This document shows, piece by piece, positions 16,510-25,526 of a DNA stretch of 64,000 bases. Under the pieces are notes generated by a model, which worked only from the letters and a program-made list of their open reading frames with translations, was not told the origin of the DNA and made no database searches. The stretch comes from Rhizobium sp. NXC14 (GTDB lineage: Bacteria; Pseudomonadota; Alphaproteobacteria; Rhizobiales; Rhizobiaceae). Each line of letters starts with the position of its first letter. Positions within the stretch are counted from its first letter, which is position 1. The DNA lies in assembly GCF_002117485.1 (NCBI RefSeq), contig NZ_CP021030.1, forward strand, positions 1,119,001-1,183,000. The letters are read 5' to 3'. The position numbers and the translations under genes were made by a program.

Positions 16510-17394
16510 ATGAGCTTTGAAGAAAAAGGCTATTTCACTGAGGAAAACTCTGTCGAGGTTGTCACCGGCCGCAACACCAATGCACTCGATGCGCGGCTGA
16601 AGCAGGTGATGGAGGTGGTGACCCGCAAGCTGCATGAGGCGGTGAAAGAGCTGGAGCCGACCCAGGACGAATGGATGGAAGCGATCCTCTTTCTCACCCG
16701 CACCGGTCACACCTGCACCGACTGGCGGCAGGAATTCATTCTGCTGTCGGACGTGCTCGGCGTGTCGATGTTGGTCGACGCAATCAACAACCGTAAACCA
16801 TCCGGCGCGTCCGAAAGCACGGTTCTCGGCCCCTTCCATGTCGCGGATGCGCCGGAACTGCCGATGGGCGCCAATATCTGCCTCGACCAGAAGGGTGAGG
16901 ACATGGTGATCAGCGGCCGAATCCTCGATACCGAAGGCCGCCCGATCGAAAACGCGGTGCTCGACGTCTGGCAGGCGAATGACGAAGGGTTCTATGACGT
17001 CCAGCAGAAGGGCATCCAGCCCGATTTCAATTTGCGCGGCGTATTCCGCACCGGCAAGGACGGACACTATTGGTTCCGCGCGGTGAAGCCGAAATACTAT
17101 CCGATCCCAAATGATGGTCCCGTGGGGCAATTGCTCGGTGCGCTCGGCCGTCACCCCTACCGGCCTGCGCATCTGCACTATATTATCAAGGCAGACGGGT
17201 TTGAGACGCTGACGACCCATATTTTCGATCCCGACGATCGCTACATCCATTCCGATGCGGTATTCGGCGTCAAGGAGAGTTTGCTGGCCGAATTCAAGCT
17301 GATGGACGACCCCACGAGGGCAAGGGAGCTCGGTTTCGCAGGATCGTTCTGGCAGGTCGAGCACGATTTCGTGCTGGCGCCGGAACGAAAGTGA
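16510..17394 (+). CDS. Hydroxyquinol 1,2-dioxygenase (intact iron site)
   Basis: 294 residues. It opens hydroxyquinol (1,2,4-trihydroxybenzene) by intradiol cleavage to maleylacetate. The four iron ligands of the family are all visible: Tyr162 (EGFYDVQQ), Tyr197 (KYYPIPNDGPVG), His221 and His223 (RPAHLHYII). The spacing agrees with hydroxyquinol dioxygenases, which have ligands near 164/197/221/223. The N-terminal helices contain ELEPTQDEWMEAILFLTRTGHTC. It is the last gene of the operon and about half identical by eye to the paralog at 8020, which has lost a ligand. Confidence 0.92.
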   Translation: MSFEEKGYFTEENSVEVVTGRNTNALDARLKQVMEVVTRKLHEAVKELEPTQDEWMEAILFLTRTGHTCTDWRQEFILLSDVLGVSMLVDAINNRKPSGASESTVLGPFHVADAPELPMGANICLDQKGEDMVISGRILDTEGRPIENAVLDVWQANDEGFYDVQQKGIQPDFNLRGVFRTGKDGHYWFRAVKPKYYPIPNDGPVGQLLGALGRHPYRPAHLHYIIKADGFETLTTHIFDPDDRYIHSDAVFGVKESLLAEFKLMDDPTRARELGFAGSFWQVEHDFVLAPERK

Positions 17395-17501
17395 AAACAG
17401 GCTAGCCCCCAAATTAGCGAAAAGACCGGACTCCTGTGCCAGCGCGCCCTCGGTCGTGGTAAGATGCTCAGCTCCCTGTATCAAAATCGTGGGGCAGAGA
17501 A

Positions 17502-19664
17502 ATGGAGAGGCGTCTCGCCGCGATACTTTCCGCTGACGTGGTAGGCTATAGTCGTCTCATGGGAGTGGATGAGAGCGGCACCTTCGAGCGGTTGAAGGCC
17601 TGCCGCCGGGAGCTGGTTGATTCCGCCATCGAAGAGCATCATGGCCGGATCATCAAACTCATGGGTGACGGCGCACTCGTCGAGTTTGCCAGCGTTGTGG
17701 ACGCGGTTCAATGTGCGGCCGTCATCCAGCGGAAAATGCCCAGCAGAGACCAAGGAGTTTCCGAGGAGCAGCGCATTCGATTTCGCATCGGGATCAATCT
17801 TGGCGACATTATCGTTGAAGCCGATGACATCTATGGCGACGGCGTCAACATAGCCGCCCGTCTGCAGGCAATTGCCGAACCTGGCGGAATCTTCATATCC
17901 GGGACCGCATTCGACCATGTTGTGCACAAGGTCGATGTCGGCTTCTCGGCACTCGGCGAGCATCGACTGAAAAACATTGCGGACCCGGTTCGCGTCTATC
18001 GCGTTCTGCTTGACCCAGGGCACATCGGCACGGTCGTCTTTTCCCCTCGGCCAAGGTCACGAGGTATCGCACTGCTGGCGCTCGCGGCGCTGTTGATCCT
18101 TGCCAGCGCGGCTGTCGTCGCCTGGCAATGGCCGCAGAAGCAACGCGCATCGATCGCAGTGCTACCCTTCGCCAACTTGAGTGACCAAACCCAGGATTAC
18201 TTCGCCGACGGCATTACCGACAACCTGATCACCGACCTCACCAGGTTGTCGAAACTTGATGTCATTTCACAGAATTCCGTCTTTGCCTACAAGGATAAGC
18301 CCCACTTGCTGGCAGACATACGCCGTGACCTCGGCGTGCGCTTTGTCGTGGAGGGCAGTGTTCAGCGCATGGGCGACCTGATGCGCGTCAACGCGCAGCT
18401 GGTCGACGCTGTGAGCGGCGACCATCTGTGGGCCAATCGGTTTGATCGCAGCGGGGCGGATGTGTTTGCTGTCCAGGATGCGATGAGCCGCCAGATCGCC
18501 AATGCGCTCGGTCTGGAACTCACCCCGTCCGAGGTAGAGCGAATTGCCCGACCCCCGACCGCCAATCTCGAAGCTTATGACTATTATCTGCGTGCCGAGC
18601 AGGCGGCCCGTACCGGCCGTCGTTCTCGGATGCTGGAGGCATTGGCGCTGTTTGACAAGGCCGAGGAACTCGACAGCGGCTTTGCTGAAGCCTTCGCGTC
18701 CGATGCGCATGCGTCGGCCTTTGTCTGGCGAAGCGCATATGACGACGTCCTCCAGAGTGCCCTGGCGCGAAAAAGAACATACGACAAGGCAAGTCGCGCG
18801 CTCGCCCTCGATCCCGAACTACCGTCGCCTTATGCGGTCCTCGCTATCATGCAGGTCGTGGACCGACGTTATGACCAGGCGATCGCCTCGGCGCAGAAGG
18901 CCGTGTCGCTCGGGCCCGCCGATGCCGAGGCCCATATGGCGGCCGCATATGTTCAATTGGTAACGGGCAATCACGCCGACGCCGCTGCTGCGGTCGACAA
19001 GGCGCTCAGGTTTGATCCGAACCCCTCTGCTGTCGACCGATATACGGCTGGCATGATTTTCTATCTGCAACGCGACTACGAGAGGGCGATAGACAGTTTC
19101 AAACGCGCAGGCTATGGCTCCCAAGGTAACGGCGAGTTCGTTACCGCTCTCGCCATGGCCTATGTCCGTGTCGGTCGCATTGATGAGGCTCGAGCGACTG
19201 TCGCCGAGGCCGAACGTCTCATGGGGGGGCGTGACTGCCTCGCGTCATGGCGGCTGGGCAGTGCCCATTTCAGAGACCAGGATTTGGCATTTATCCTCGA
19301 CGCGCTGCGCGAGGCGGGGCTGCCGGAATGGCCGTTCCGCTTCCAGGGGGACGAGCAAAATCGGTTGAAGGGTGCCGAGATCGCTGCCACCGTCATGGGC
19401 AAGCTTCTGCGGGGAAAGACCGAGCCGTCCGATAGCCCTGCGCTGATGCAAGTCCAAGTGGACGGAAAGGCCGCATTCCGCTCGGCGTCCCAAATGATGA
19501 CCGAGAAGATTTCTGTCAAAGGGGACCTGCTTTGCGAGCAAAGTGAAAACGCATTTGGGCGAGCCGATTGCGGCCCGGTCTATAGACACGCAAACCCGGC
19601 TGGCGAAACCAGCTATGCTTACGCAAATTCAACCAAGGTCTTCTATTTTTCACCGGCCCAATAG
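17502..19664 (+). CDS. Membrane-anchored adenylate/guanylate cyclase with TolB-like and TPR regions
   Basis: 720 residues. The cyclase domain (1-170) has MERRLAAILSADVVGYSRLM with metal Asp12, LMGDGALVEFASVVDA with Asp56, RFRIGINLGD and YGDGVNIAARLQAIAEPGG, all as in active class III cyclases. One membrane helix follows at about 188-209 (GIALLALAALLILASAAVVA). Beyond it lie a TolB-like region starting ASIAVLPFANLSDQTQDYFA and TPRs from about 360 to 600. The last 100 residues are unique. The topology suggests a periplasmic sensor half controlling a cytoplasmic catalytic half. It follows the aromatic operon by about 100 bp but is probably a separate unit. Confidence 0.88.
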   Translation: MERRLAAILSADVVGYSRLMGVDESGTFERLKACRRELVDSAIEEHHGRIIKLMGDGALVEFASVVDAVQCAAVIQRKMPSRDQGVSEEQRIRFRIGINLGDIIVEADDIYGDGVNIAARLQAIAEPGGIFISGTAFDHVVHKVDVGFSALGEHRLKNIADPVRVYRVLLDPGHIGTVVFSPRPRSRGIALLALAALLILASAAVVAWQWPQKQRASIAVLPFANLSDQTQDYFADGITDNLITDLTRLSKLDVISQNSVFAYKDKPHLLADIRRDLGVRFVVEGSVQRMGDLMRVNAQLVDAVSGDHLWANRFDRSGADVFAVQDAMSRQIANALGLELTPSEVERIARPPTANLEAYDYYLRAEQAARTGRRSRMLEALALFDKAEELDSGFAEAFASDAHASAFVWRSAYDDVLQSALARKRTYDKASRALALDPELPSPYAVLAIMQVVDRRYDQAIASAQKAVSLGPADAEAHMAAAYVQLVTGNHADAAAAVDKALRFDPNPSAVDRYTAGMIFYLQRDYERAIDSFKRAGYGSQGNGEFVTALAMAYVRVGRIDEARATVAEAERLMGGRDCLASWRLGSAHFRDQDLAFILDALREAGLPEWPFRFQGDEQNRLKGAEIAATVMGKLLRGKTEPSDSPALMQVQVDGKAAFRSASQMMTEKISVKGDLLCEQSENAFGRADCGPVYRHANPAGETSYAYANSTKVFYFSPAQ

Positions 19665-19679
19665 GCGCTTGTCAGTCCG

Positions 19680-20183
19680 TCAGTGGTACTGATCCAGCTC
19701 GAGATCGGCCGCGACCTTCGCCCATTTGGCATCGGCCTTGGCCACAGTGTCCGCCGGATGCGCGGCAAAGTCCTCCGCATCCGCCTTGTCATACATCAGG
19801 TAAAGCTTGCCCTCGACGATCTTGAAGGCTTCCGGATCGATGTTGACGGTGACGGACCCGCCGCTCACCTCGCCCGTGCAGTAGCCGCCGTACTGAGGCG
19901 CGTATCTAAGCGGCTCGCTCATAAACATCTCACGATGTTTGGCATTGGCGAAATGCCAGGGCGTCCCCATCCATTCGTAGGAGATTTTTTCCGAGCCTTT
20001 CGTCGCTTTGCCTTCGGTAAAGTAGGCGACAGTGTCGTACCCCATGATAGCGACACCGCCGAAGTAGCCCGTGTTTACGGAATCGTCGGCCATGGCTGGT
20101 GATCCGCTGACTGCACCTGCGACAGCCAGACCGATCATTGCCGAAGAACGGCCAATGCATCGTGTCCCGTTTCCAGAATGCAT
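19680..20183 (-). CDS. Exported YHS-domain protein
   Basis: 167 residues with a clear GGAGGAG site just before ATG 20183. A hydrophobic N-terminal segment (SAMIGLAVAGAVSGSPAMA) and the AMADD site suggest a Sec signal peptide. The mature part has the YHS motif pattern: GGVAIMGYDTVAYFTEGKA, ISYEWMGTPWHFANAKHREMFM and YAPQYGGYCTGEVS, which is the usual form in periplasmic YHS proteins of alphaproteobacteria. YHS domains are linked to metal binding, but this subgroup is unassigned. It is 14 bp upstream of (beyond) the ankyrin gene start and follows it in the same direction, so the two may be co-transcribed. Confidence 0.8.
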   Translation of the reverse strand: MHSGNGTRCIGRSSAMIGLAVAGAVSGSPAMADDSVNTGYFGGVAIMGYDTVAYFTEGKATKGSEKISYEWMGTPWHFANAKHREMFMSEPLRYAPQYGGYCTGEVSGGSVTVNIDPEAFKIVEGKLYLMYDKADAEDFAAHPADTVAKADAKWAKVAADLELDQYH

Positions 20184-20197
20184 CTGCTCCTCCTGTC

Positions 20198-20791
20198 TTA
20201 ATCATGTATTTCCATGCACTTAGCGTAATTGGCCGCGCCGAGGATGCTGCCCGGAGGGCAGGCCACACCATGTCGCTTGAACAGGCGGACGATATCGAAA
20301 TTGCCTTTCCACATGGCCCTCGTGATTGGCGCGTAGCCGTGAACCTCGGCGTGGTTGACATCGGCCCCCTTGGTAAGCAAAAACTCGGCTAGGAGGACAT
20401 GGTTCTCTTCGCCCGCAACCATGAGGGGCGTAACACCGGCTTTGTTGGATGCATCGTCGAGAACTGCTCCATGGTCCAGGAGCAGTTTGCTGATGGGTAG
20501 GCTACCCGAAAATGCCGCAGCATGAAGGGGCGTAAAGCCGCCTGAATTCCTCGCCATAACATCGGCATGTCTGTCTATTAACAGCTCGGCAACGGCAAGC
20601 TGATTTTCAAGCGCGGCGTTGATGAGTGGTGTTGCTTGATCGCGCGTGCGGCTGTTGACATCGGCACCCGAAGCCAGAGACTGTTCCACGGCAACGGTGT
20701 TTCCTGCTGAAATGGCATCGAACAAGGGATCCCCAGCGGCCGCCACTGTCGCTGAAAAAAACAACGCCACCGATGTAAGAAACCGGCGCAT
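20198..20791 (-). CDS. Exported ankyrin-repeat protein
   Basis: 197 residues from ATG 20791 with AAGGTG upstream. The first 19 residues (MRRFLTSVALFFSATVAAAG) form a signal peptide. Then come five ankyrin repeats: DPLFDAISAGNTVAVEQSLA, ATPLINAALENQLAVAELLI, FTPLHAAAFSGSLPISKLLL, VTPLMVAGEENHVLLAEFLL and a weaker last one. It ends with two Cys (ACPPG...KC). Periplasmic ankyrin proteins often bind a partner protein; in some bacteria they accompany catalase or toxin genes. The likely partner here is the YHS protein encoded 14 bp downstream. Confidence 0.85.
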   Translation of the reverse strand: MRRFLTSVALFFSATVAAAGDPLFDAISAGNTVAVEQSLASGADVNSRTRDQATPLINAALENQLAVAELLIDRHADVMARNSGGFTPLHAAAFSGSLPISKLLLDHGAVLDDASNKAGVTPLMVAGEENHVLLAEFLLTKGADVNHAEVHGYAPITRAMWKGNFDIVRLFKRHGVACPPGSILGAANYAKCMEIHD

Positions 20792-21084
20792 AGCTTCACC
20801 TTGAAATTTCCCCACAGAATACCACGCCGTCGGCGCTTAAGCTACCTGACACCTGCATCGGCCATAGCGGCGACCCGCCGTGACGACGCCTCTCAACGTG
20901 GGGGACGGAGGCCGCCGGCAAAGGGAGCCATTCCAGATGCGGATGTCCTCCGGCTCGGCGACACGGCCGTCCTCCTTGTCGCGGCCGATCACCTGCGGCT
21001 GCAGCCAGAGAGGGCCGCCCCGACGCTCCGCATGCAATTGGTCGGCGCATTCTGGTCGCCCGGCACCGATCCAACTGTTGACCC

Positions 21085-22554
21085 TCAATCACGCTTTGCC
21101 GCATCCCTCCAGGCGCGCTCGAACGGTAGGCGCCAAGCGTGCGGGGCAATGAGTTGGTGGATCGACTTCGGCCCCCAGCCGCCCTGGTCGTAGAGGCGTA
21201 CGGGCGGCGGGTTATCGAGGAGAGATTGGGAAACCTCCCAGAGCCGCTCAATACCCTCGGCCGTAGTGAACAGCGTGTGGTCGCCGCGCATGGCGTCGAG
21301 GATCAGACGCTCATAGGCCTCCAGAACTTCGCCAATCAGGCCGGTTTCGCTCATGGCGAATTGCAGCGAGAGTTTGTCGAGCCGGAAGCCCGGTCCAGGG
21401 CGCTTGCCATAGAAGGAAAGCGAGACCTTGGAGGCATCGGCAAGGTCGAAGGTAAGGTGGTCAGGGCCCTGCGCCCCCACGCCAGAGCCCGCAGGGAACA
21501 TCGATTTCGGGGGCTCGCGGAATGCGATGGAAATAATGCGCTGCCCCTCGGCCATGCGCTTGCCGGTACGCAGGTAGAAGGGCACGCCAGCCCAGCGCCA
21601 GTTGTCGATGGCGCATTTTAAGGCGATGAAGGTGTCAGTGTCGCTTTCGGGATCGACGCCAGGCTCCTTACGGTAGCCGATGTATTGACCGCGCACCACG
21701 TCGCGCGGCTCAATCGGCAACATGGAGCGGAACACCTTGTTCTTCTCTTCCGAGATCGGCGCAGGCTCAAGGGCAGTGGGCGGCTCCATCGCCATGAAGG
21801 CGAGGATTTGGAAAAGGTGGGTCACCACCATGTCACGATAGGCGCCGGTGGTCTCGTAAAAGGCGGCGCGGGTGGAAAGGCCGAGCGTCTCCGGAACGTC
21901 GATCTGCACATGGTCGATGAAGTTGCGGTTCCAGATTGGTTCGAACAGGCCATTGGCAAATCGGAAGGCCAGGATGTTTTGCGCCGGCTCCTTGCCGAGG
22001 AAATGGTCAATCCGGAATATCTGCTTCTCGTCGAACACCTCGTGCAGCTTGTTGTTCAGTTCAACGGCACTGGCAAGGTCCGTGCCGAAGGGCTTTTCCA
22101 TGATGATACGGGAGCGTTCAGTCAGCTCAGCCTGGGCGAGAAGTTGCACGGCCAGAAGGGCGGCGCTTGGTGGCACGGATAAATAATGCACGCGCCGCGT
22201 CTCGGCGCCCAGTGCTTTCTCGGCTCTATCGACCGCTTCCTTGAGAGCATTGGCGCCGGCAGCGAGCGGAACATAGTCGAGCGATGCGGCAAACGCTTCC
22301 CATTCGGACGGCGAGAACTTGCGAGTCAAGAATTTGTCCAGTGAGTCACGGGCGATGGTGCGGAAGGCATCGGCATCGATGTCGTCGAGCGAGACGCCGA
22401 TAATGCGACATCCTGGGATGAAGCCCGCATTGGTGAGGTGGAACAGCCCGGTCAGTAGTTTGCGCCTTGAGAGATCGCCCGTCGCGCCGACGAGCACAAC
22501 GACCTGTGGGTAGCCGGGGCCAACCCGAGTTGAATTCTTGCGCAAGACACTCAT
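21085..22554 (-). CDS. zwf: Glucose-6-phosphate 1-dehydrogenase
   Basis: 489 residues from ATG 22554, seven bases after GGAAGG; the longer open frame is not needed for the usual 490-residue length. NAD(P) motif VVLVGATGDLSRRKLL at residues 18-33, active-site motif RIDHFLGKEPAQNILAFRFAN (usually RIDHYLGKE; Tyr is Phe here), and ..FRSMLPIEPRDVVRGQYIGY. It oxidises glucose 6-phosphate to 6-phosphogluconolactone for the Entner-Doudoroff and pentose phosphate routes. It stands alone, without pgl or edd beside it as in the main rhizobial operon, so it may be a second copy. Confidence 0.92.
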   Translation of the reverse strand: MSVLRKNSTRVGPGYPQVVVLVGATGDLSRRKLLTGLFHLTNAGFIPGCRIIGVSLDDIDADAFRTIARDSLDKFLTRKFSPSEWEAFAASLDYVPLAAGANALKEAVDRAEKALGAETRRVHYLSVPPSAALLAVQLLAQAELTERSRIIMEKPFGTDLASAVELNNKLHEVFDEKQIFRIDHFLGKEPAQNILAFRFANGLFEPIWNRNFIDHVQIDVPETLGLSTRAAFYETTGAYRDMVVTHLFQILAFMAMEPPTALEPAPISEEKNKVFRSMLPIEPRDVVRGQYIGYRKEPGVDPESDTDTFIALKCAIDNWRWAGVPFYLRTGKRMAEGQRIISIAFREPPKSMFPAGSGVGAQGPDHLTFDLADASKVSLSFYGKRPGPGFRLDKLSLQFAMSETGLIGEVLEAYERLILDAMRGDHTLFTTAEGIERLWEVSQSLLDNPPPVRLYDQGGWGPKSIHQLIAPHAWRLPFERAWRDAAKRD

Positions 22555-22787
22555 CCTCAAGCCTTCCGTTGTCGCTTGGGGATGGAGGTCGACCCCAGCT
22601 CCGCGCTGCCGCGAAGCGGCTATCTTCGTGCGTGATGCCATGACGTTGAAGCTCACCCCTCTAAAGTTAAATAGAGGCATGGATCGTGTAGCGGAGCAAG
22701 GGGACTGAACCCCTCTGGCGCCTTGCAGCGGTTCAGGGCATCCTATGATGGCTGAAAATTGTGTTTATGGCAGTTGGAGGAATGCCG

Positions 22788-24749
22788 ATGCGTTGCTTTA
22801 CCGTACTTGGACCCTCGCAGACTGGAAAATCGACGGTCGTCGAAAAGCTCGGCTCGTTGGAGGGAACGCCGAGAAAATCCAGCTCCCCTTATGGACTGAA
22901 CCTCACGGAATTCACCTTTGGAAATGAGGCGTGGTGCGCGCTCGATGCGCCGGGACCGAACGAAGCCTTGGCGCATGTGCAGCACGCGCTTCTTGCCAGC
23001 GACGCCTGCATTCTGTGTGCTTCTCCGGCTCCCGAAGAGGCCGTGCTCGCCGCACCCTATCTGCGGATAATCGAAGCCTCGGGGACGCCCTGCATCCTCT
23101 TCGTCAACCGGATGGACGAACCGAGAGGGCGGCTGAGGGATGTGATCGCCGCGCTTCAAGACTACGCCAACCACACGCTTTTGCTTCGCCAGATCCCGAT
23201 CCGCGAGGGAGACAAGATCGTCGGCAGTTGCGATCTGATTTCCGAACGGGCGTGGCGCTACCGGGAAGGCCAGACTTCGGCGCTGATTGCAATCCCCGAA
23301 AGTGCTGCCGAGCGCGAGCAGGAAGCGCGCAGCGAGCTTTTGGAACACCTGTCCGAATTCGATGACTGGCTTCTTGAGGAACTGATCGAAGATCGCGAGC
23401 CGCCCAGCGACGCGCTCTATGCCATTTCATCGCGGGTTCTGAGCGAAAACAGGATTATTCCGGTCCTGATCGGCGCCGCAAGTCACGGCAACGGCATGAT
23501 GAGGCTGATGAAAGCGCTGCGCCACGAGGCGCCGCAGGTCACGGCTCTTCGACAGCGCCTGGCTCGTGCGGGCAATGTCGATGAAAACAAGCTGACCGCC
23601 GTGAGCTTCCATGCCTATCATCGTCAGAATATCGGCAAGACGGTGCTGGTGCGTGCATTTGGCGAGGGACTGCGGCAAGGCGCATCACTCGGCGGCTCCG
23701 GCCTCGGCGCCGTGCAGGATCCCGCAAACGGACGGTCCAGTTCGGCGATCACGCCTGCACCGGGGGATGTCTTCGCAACAGTCAAGTCCGACCACTTGCC
23801 CGTCCCGTCGCTGTTGACATCAAACGCAGCGGTCGCCCCGCCCGAATGGACCGAGCCACCGACGCCGATGCTTGAAAGGATCCTGGTCCCGGGCAGCGAA
23901 CGCGATGAAAACAAACTCTCCGAAACGCTGGCAAAACTTGCCGAGACGGATCGCGGTCTTGTCGTTCTGCAGGAGGAAGGCACCGGCGCCCAGCTCGTCC
24001 GCGCCCAGGGCCCGGTACATCTGCGCGATCTCTGCCGAACCCTGTCCGACGTCTTCCACATCGAGGTAACAGATCGAACGCCCCGCCCGATCTATCGTGA
24101 AACTATCGCGAAGCCGTCCGAGATTCACTACCGGCATCGCAAACAGACCGGCGGCGCCGGGCAATTCGCGGATGTGAAGCTCAGCATTCGCCCCAACGAG
24201 CGTGGCCGGGGCTTCACCTTCAGCGAAACCGTCAAGGGTGGCGTCGTTCCGCGCAACTACATCCCTGCCGTCGAAGCAGGCGCGCGCGAAGCGATGGAGA
24301 AAGGGCCGCTCGGCTTCCAGGTCATCGATGTCGGCGTAACGCTGTTCGATGGTCAGCACCATGCTGTCGACAGTTCGGAACACGCCTTCAGGACTGCTTC
24401 GAAAATGGGAGTGCGACAGGCGCTTTCCGAAGGGTCGGCCGTTTTGATGCAACCGGTCTTCCGCAGCGAAATTCACATTCCGTCGATCTATTCCGGCAGC
24501 CTCGTCCAGATCGTTTCCGCTCTCAAGGGTCAGGTTCTTGGCTTCGACCGGGATGAAAACGCCAAGGGATGGGACATCTTCCGGGCACTTGTTCCGGGCG
24601 GCGCGCTTGACGATCTGGCGCGGGCGCTGCGCTCGGCGACGCAGGGCATTGGTTACTTTTCCAAGACCTTCGATCACTTCGAGGAGCTATACGGCAAGGA
24701 AGCGGACGCCATCGTGAGGGCACAGGAGGAAACGGGCGGCGCACACTGA
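22788..24749 (+). CDS. EF-G-like GTPase paralog (degenerate)
   Basis: 653 residues from ATG 22788, seven bases after GGAGG; canonical EF-G has about 700. The domain order of EF-G is kept: a GTPase domain, domain II, and C-terminal domains III-V (PRPIYRETIAKPSEIHYRHRK, GGAGQFADVKLSIRP, VVPRNYIPAVEAGAREAM). The P-loop is GPSQTGKS instead of GHVDAGKT, G3 is DAPGPNE instead of DTPGHVD, G4 is NRMD for NKMD, and no RGIT switch I is visible. It therefore probably does not act as the normal translocase; related fusA2-like proteins have unknown or regulatory roles. No fus or tuf genes are nearby. Confidence 0.85.
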   Translation: MRCFTVLGPSQTGKSTVVEKLGSLEGTPRKSSSPYGLNLTEFTFGNEAWCALDAPGPNEALAHVQHALLASDACILCASPAPEEAVLAAPYLRIIEASGTPCILFVNRMDEPRGRLRDVIAALQDYANHTLLLRQIPIREGDKIVGSCDLISERAWRYREGQTSALIAIPESAAEREQEARSELLEHLSEFDDWLLEELIEDREPPSDALYAISSRVLSENRIIPVLIGAASHGNGMMRLMKALRHEAPQVTALRQRLARAGNVDENKLTAVSFHAYHRQNIGKTVLVRAFGEGLRQGASLGGSGLGAVQDPANGRSSSAITPAPGDVFATVKSDHLPVPSLLTSNAAVAPPEWTEPPTPMLERILVPGSERDENKLSETLAKLAETDRGLVVLQEEGTGAQLVRAQGPVHLRDLCRTLSDVFHIEVTDRTPRPIYRETIAKPSEIHYRHRKQTGGAGQFADVKLSIRPNERGRGFTFSETVKGGVVPRNYIPAVEAGAREAMEKGPLGFQVIDVGVTLFDGQHHAVDSSEHAFRTASKMGVRQALSEGSAVLMQPVFRSEIHIPSIYSGSLVQIVSALKGQVLGFDRDENAKGWDIFRALVPGGALDDLARALRSATQGIGYFSKTFDHFEELYGKEADAIVRAQEETGGAH

Positions 24750-24965
24750 AATCTTCCCGCCAATACCTCGACGGGCTTGGGGGGCAGCATGCGGCCGGGG
24801 CCGGTCAGTTCGCACTGGTTTTCGGAATGCGCCTGAGCTCCGATCCTCGCTTTCGAGGATGGCGCGCCGCGGAACCATTGATTACCTTGCGAAACTTTAT
24901 AAGCTGCCCCTCATTACCGTGAGCGGCTTGAGGACGCTCCAAAGGGCATTCATGAGGGGCATCCG

Positions 24966-25307
24966 ATGATCCACGAATTGCGCATCTATACTTGTCTGCC
25001 GGAGAGGCTGCCGGCACTGCAACAGCGTTTCGAGACCGCGACGCTGGCGATCTGGGAACGGCTCGGCATCCGCTCACTCGGCTTCTGGACAACGATGATC
25101 GGTTCTTCCAGCAACGATCTGACCTACCTGCTCGAATGGCGGTCGCTGGCGGAGCGCGAGCAAAAATGGTCCGAGTTCATCGCCGATCCGGAGTGGAAGG
25201 AAGCGAAGGCGAAGAGCGAGGCGGATGGGCCGATCATCGCCAACATCACCAGTTCGCTGCTGCAGCCGACACGCTTCTACCGCGGCTTCTCCAACCCGTC
25301 GGAATAA
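24966..25307 (+). CDS. NIPSNAP-family protein
   Basis: 113 residues. It has the ferredoxin-like dimeric barrel of NIPSNAP: MIHELRIYTCLPERLPALQQRF, ..GFWTTMIGSSSNDLTYLLEWRSLAEREQKWSEFIADPEW and ..ITSSLLQPTRF. Family members are small, of unclear function, often next to oxidoreductases. The start ATG 24966 follows a short A/G-rich stretch. The 216 bp before it and the 220 bp after it hold nothing recognisable. Confidence 0.8.
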   Translation: MIHELRIYTCLPERLPALQQRFETATLAIWERLGIRSLGFWTTMIGSSSNDLTYLLEWRSLAEREQKWSEFIADPEWKEAKAKSEADGPIIANITSSLLQPTRFYRGFSNPSE

Positions 25308-25526
25308 CGGTTACGGCAGCCGAGATCGCATGACCATGTCCGGCACCGTCATTCTCCTTGAAGACGCCGTTGTCATACCGCAAGTTGAACAGCCATATCT
25401 TAAAATGCAATTGACCCATATTGAGTATTGACACTTCATAAGTCGCGGCGGGGAAAACATTTCGGCTGCCTTGACCTGCTGAGGGAGGGTTATATCTAAA
25501 TAAGTAGTTTCCCCATGGAATACCGA

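Noticed and set aside
22681..22745. Possible tRNA-like sequence
   Set aside because: No cloverleaf with a T-loop GTTCRANYC could be formed; probably leader sequence.
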